7,167 nt of DNA from Enteractinococcus sp. (GTDB taxonomy: Bacteria; Actinomycetota; Actinomycetes; Actinomycetales; Micrococcaceae). A program made the translations under genes and the position numbers. Below are positions 5,549 to 7,167 of this stretch, in pieces. The DNA lies in contig JAJUIX010000063.1 of the NCBI GenBank assembly GCA_029267455.1, positions 1 through 7,167 of the forward strand, written 5' to 3'. The first letter of the stretch is position 1, and every line of letters starts with the position of its first letter. Under the pieces are notes generated by a model that was given only the letters and a program-made list of their open reading frames with translations, made no database searches and was not told the DNA's origin.

Positions 5549-7167
5549 ATGACCAATCAGACCACCACACGCGAGGATCTTCGCAACGTCGCCATTGTTG
5601 CCCACGTCGACCACGGCAAAACCACCCTGGTCAACGCCATGTTGACAGCAACCGGCGCGTTCGGAGAACACCAACAGGTTGACGACCGTGTGATGGACTC
5701 TGGTGAACTAGAAAAAGAAAAAGGCATCACCATCCTGGCCAAGAACACCACCGTGGTCTATTCCGGCCCTTCCTCTGATAACCAGCAAGTCACCATCAAT
5801 GTTATTGATACGCCCGGCCACGCCGATTTCGGCGGCGAAGTAGAACGCGGCTTGTCGATGGTCGACGGCGTTGTGCTGTTGGTCGACTCCTCTGAAGGAC
5901 CATTACCCCAAACTCGTTTTGTACTGCGCAAAGCTTTAGCTGCAGCCAAACCTGTCATCCTGGTTGTCAACAAAGTAGACCGCGGCGATGCTCGGATCGA
6001 CGGCGTCGTCTCCGACACGATGGACCTTTTATTAGGGCTGGCTGAAGATGTTTCCCAGGATGTCCCGGATCTTGACGTCGATGCTGTGTTAGACGTGCCG
6101 GTAGTATATGCCTCAGGTAAAGCTGGCCGCGCTTCAACGGTTCAGCCGGCTGACGGGCAATTGCCAGACAACGAAGACCTGGAACCCCTGTTTGCCACGA
6201 TCCTGGAACACATTCCGGCCCCAACCTATGACGAGAACGAAGTCCTCCAGGCCCACGTGACCAACTTGGACTACTCGCCGTTTCTGGGCCGTCTGGCTCT
6301 GCTACGCATTTACAACGGCACGCTGAAGAAGAATCAGACCGTCGCGTGGTCTTCTGAGAACGGGATTAAGAACGTCAAAATTACCGAACTGCTGCAGACC
6401 AAAGGTTTAGAGCGTGAATCGGCTGAATCAGCAAGCCCCGGTGAGATTGTCGCCGTGGCCGGGATTGAAGATATCATGATCGGCGATACGCTGACCGATC
6501 CGGAGAACCCAAAGCCGCTACCGCAGATCACCATTGATGCCCCATCGATCTCGATGACGCTGGGCGTCAATACCTCCCCGTTGGCCGGTAAAGTCAAAGG
6601 CGCAAAAGTCACCGCCCGCCAGGTCAAAGACCGCTTGGATCGGGAGCTCATCGGCAACGTGTCGCTGAAGGTATTACCAACCGATCGCCCCGACACCTGG
6701 GAAGTGCAAGGCCGTGGCGAGCTTGCCCTGGCCATCCTGGTTGAGCAGATGCGTCGTGAAGGCTTCGAGCTGACCGTGGGCAAACCACAGGTCGTCACCC
6801 GCGAAATCGATGGCGTCCTCCACGAGCCGATAGAGATCATGACCATCGACATCCCCGAAGAACACATGGGTGCCATCACCCAGCTGATGGCCTCCCGCAA
6901 GGGCGTCATGGAGAATATGGTCAATAACGGTACCGGCTGGATTCGCATGGAATTCAAAGTCCCCGCCCGCGGCCTGATCGGTTTCCGTACCCGCTTCCTG
7001 ACCGAAACCCGCGGTGCCGGCATTGCCTCGTCATACTCTGGTGGTTACGCACCCTGGGCGGGCCCAATCGTCTACCGCGCCACCGGCTCAATCGTCTCCG
7101 ACCGCGCCGGTGTGGCCACCCCGTACTCAATGATCAACCTTCAAGAACGCGCCGCCTTCTTCATCCA
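5549..7167 (+). CDS. typA: Translational GTPase TypA/BipA, C-terminus cut by window edge
   Basis: TypA is an EF-G-like GTPase that binds ribosomes and supports ribosome assembly and growth under cold or other stress. The visible 539 codons read without interruption. All GTP-binding motifs are present: G1 AHVDHGKT (18-25), G2 region EKEKGITI (55-62) with Thr61, G3 DTPGH (87-91), G4 NKVD (141-144) and G5 SGKAG (189-193). The effector-region sequence DRVMDSGELEKEKGITILAKN is diagnostic of TypA rather than EF-G or LepA. Domain II follows (about 216-310), then the EF-G domain III- and V-like parts, including QGRGELALAILVEQMRREGFEL and PARGLIGFRTRFLTETRG near 470-490. The family has about 610-640 residues, so the TypA-specific C-terminal domain, roughly 80-100 residues, lies largely beyond the edge. 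The ATG at 5549 is preferred over 5543 by ribosome-binding-site spacing. It is divergent from the transporter operon, with no evident functional link. Confidence 0.97.
   Translation, partial: MTNQTTTREDLRNVAIVAHVDHGKTTLVNAMLTATGAFGEHQQVDDRVMDSGELEKEKGITILAKNTTVVYSGPSSDNQQVTINVIDTPGHADFGGEVERGLSMVDGVVLLVDSSEGPLPQTRFVLRKALAAAKPVILVVNKVDRGDARIDGVVSDTMDLLLGLAEDVSQDVPDLDVDAVLDVPVVYASGKAGRASTVQPADGQLPDNEDLEPLFATILEHIPAPTYDENEVLQAHVTNLDYSPFLGRLALLRIYNGTLKKNQTVAWSSENGIKNVKITELLQTKGLERESAESASPGEIVAVAGIEDIMIGDTLTDPENPKPLPQITIDAPSISMTLGVNTSPLAGKVKGAKVTARQVKDRLDRELIGNVSLKVLPTDRPDTWEVQGRGELALAILVEQMRREGFELTVGKPQVVTREIDGVLHEPIEIMTIDIPEEHMGAITQLMASRKGVMENMVNNGTGWIRMEFKVPARGLIGFRTRFLTETRGAGIASSYSGGYAPWAGPIVYRATGSIVSDRAGVATPYSMINLQERAAFFI

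Noticed and set aside
6334..7023. 229-residue open frame on the minus strand inside typA
   Set aside because: It is antisense to strongly conserved TypA sequence, has Arg/Ser/Pro-rich low-character composition, and has no ribosome-binding site or recognisable family. It is a shadow of typA.

Overview
The window most likely comes from an actinobacterium of the order Micrococcales, probably related to Micrococcaceae. This rests on the style of the TypA protein, the predicted Tat lipoprotein signal on the binding protein, GTG starts and G/C-rich third codon positions. By eye the GC content is moderate, in the mid-fifties, which fits lower-GC relatives such as Yaniella or Enteractinococcus better than high-GC Arthrobacter. 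The genus is a guess.

Layout: two divergent transcription units share an intergenic region of about 313 bp (5236-5548). To the left, on the minus strand, runs a tight five-gene operon read from 5235 down to the window edge. Its genes are (i) an acyl-CoA dehydrogenase-fold flavoprotein, (ii) a NrtA/CmpA-type lipoprotein substrate-binding protein, (iii) a NrtB/SsuC-type permease, (iv) a NrtD/SsuB-type ATPase and (v) a CynX/NimT-family MFS transporter that runs off the left edge without its last residues. The junctions are a GTGA overlap, an ATGA overlap, a 12-nt gap and a 33-nt gap, so co-transcription and translational coupling are very likely. To the right, on the plus strand, is typA (bipA), a ribosome-associated translational GTPase, cut by the right edge.

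How the genes may work together: the binding protein, permease and ATPase form a complete NitT/TauT-class importer, most like nitrate/cyanate/bicarbonate systems. The MFS protein belongs to a family named for cyanate and 2-nitroimidazole transport. The leading enzyme has the acyl-CoA dehydrogenase fold but, by manual alignment, lacks the catalytic glutamate at both known positions and the usual TEP..GSD FAD-loop motif. It is therefore probably not a fatty acyl-CoA dehydrogenase. The best reading is an uptake-and-conversion operon for a small nitrogen- or sulfur-containing compound, with the flavoprotein as an oxidase or monooxygenase-like enzyme. The substrate cannot be fixed from sequence. 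No nitrate reductase, cyanase, flavin reductase or regulator gene lies in the window.

About 95% of the window is coding. The only long non-coding stretch is the divergent promoter region, which holds several short dyads. No tRNA, rRNA, insertion sequence, CRISPR array or convincing rho-independent terminator was seen.
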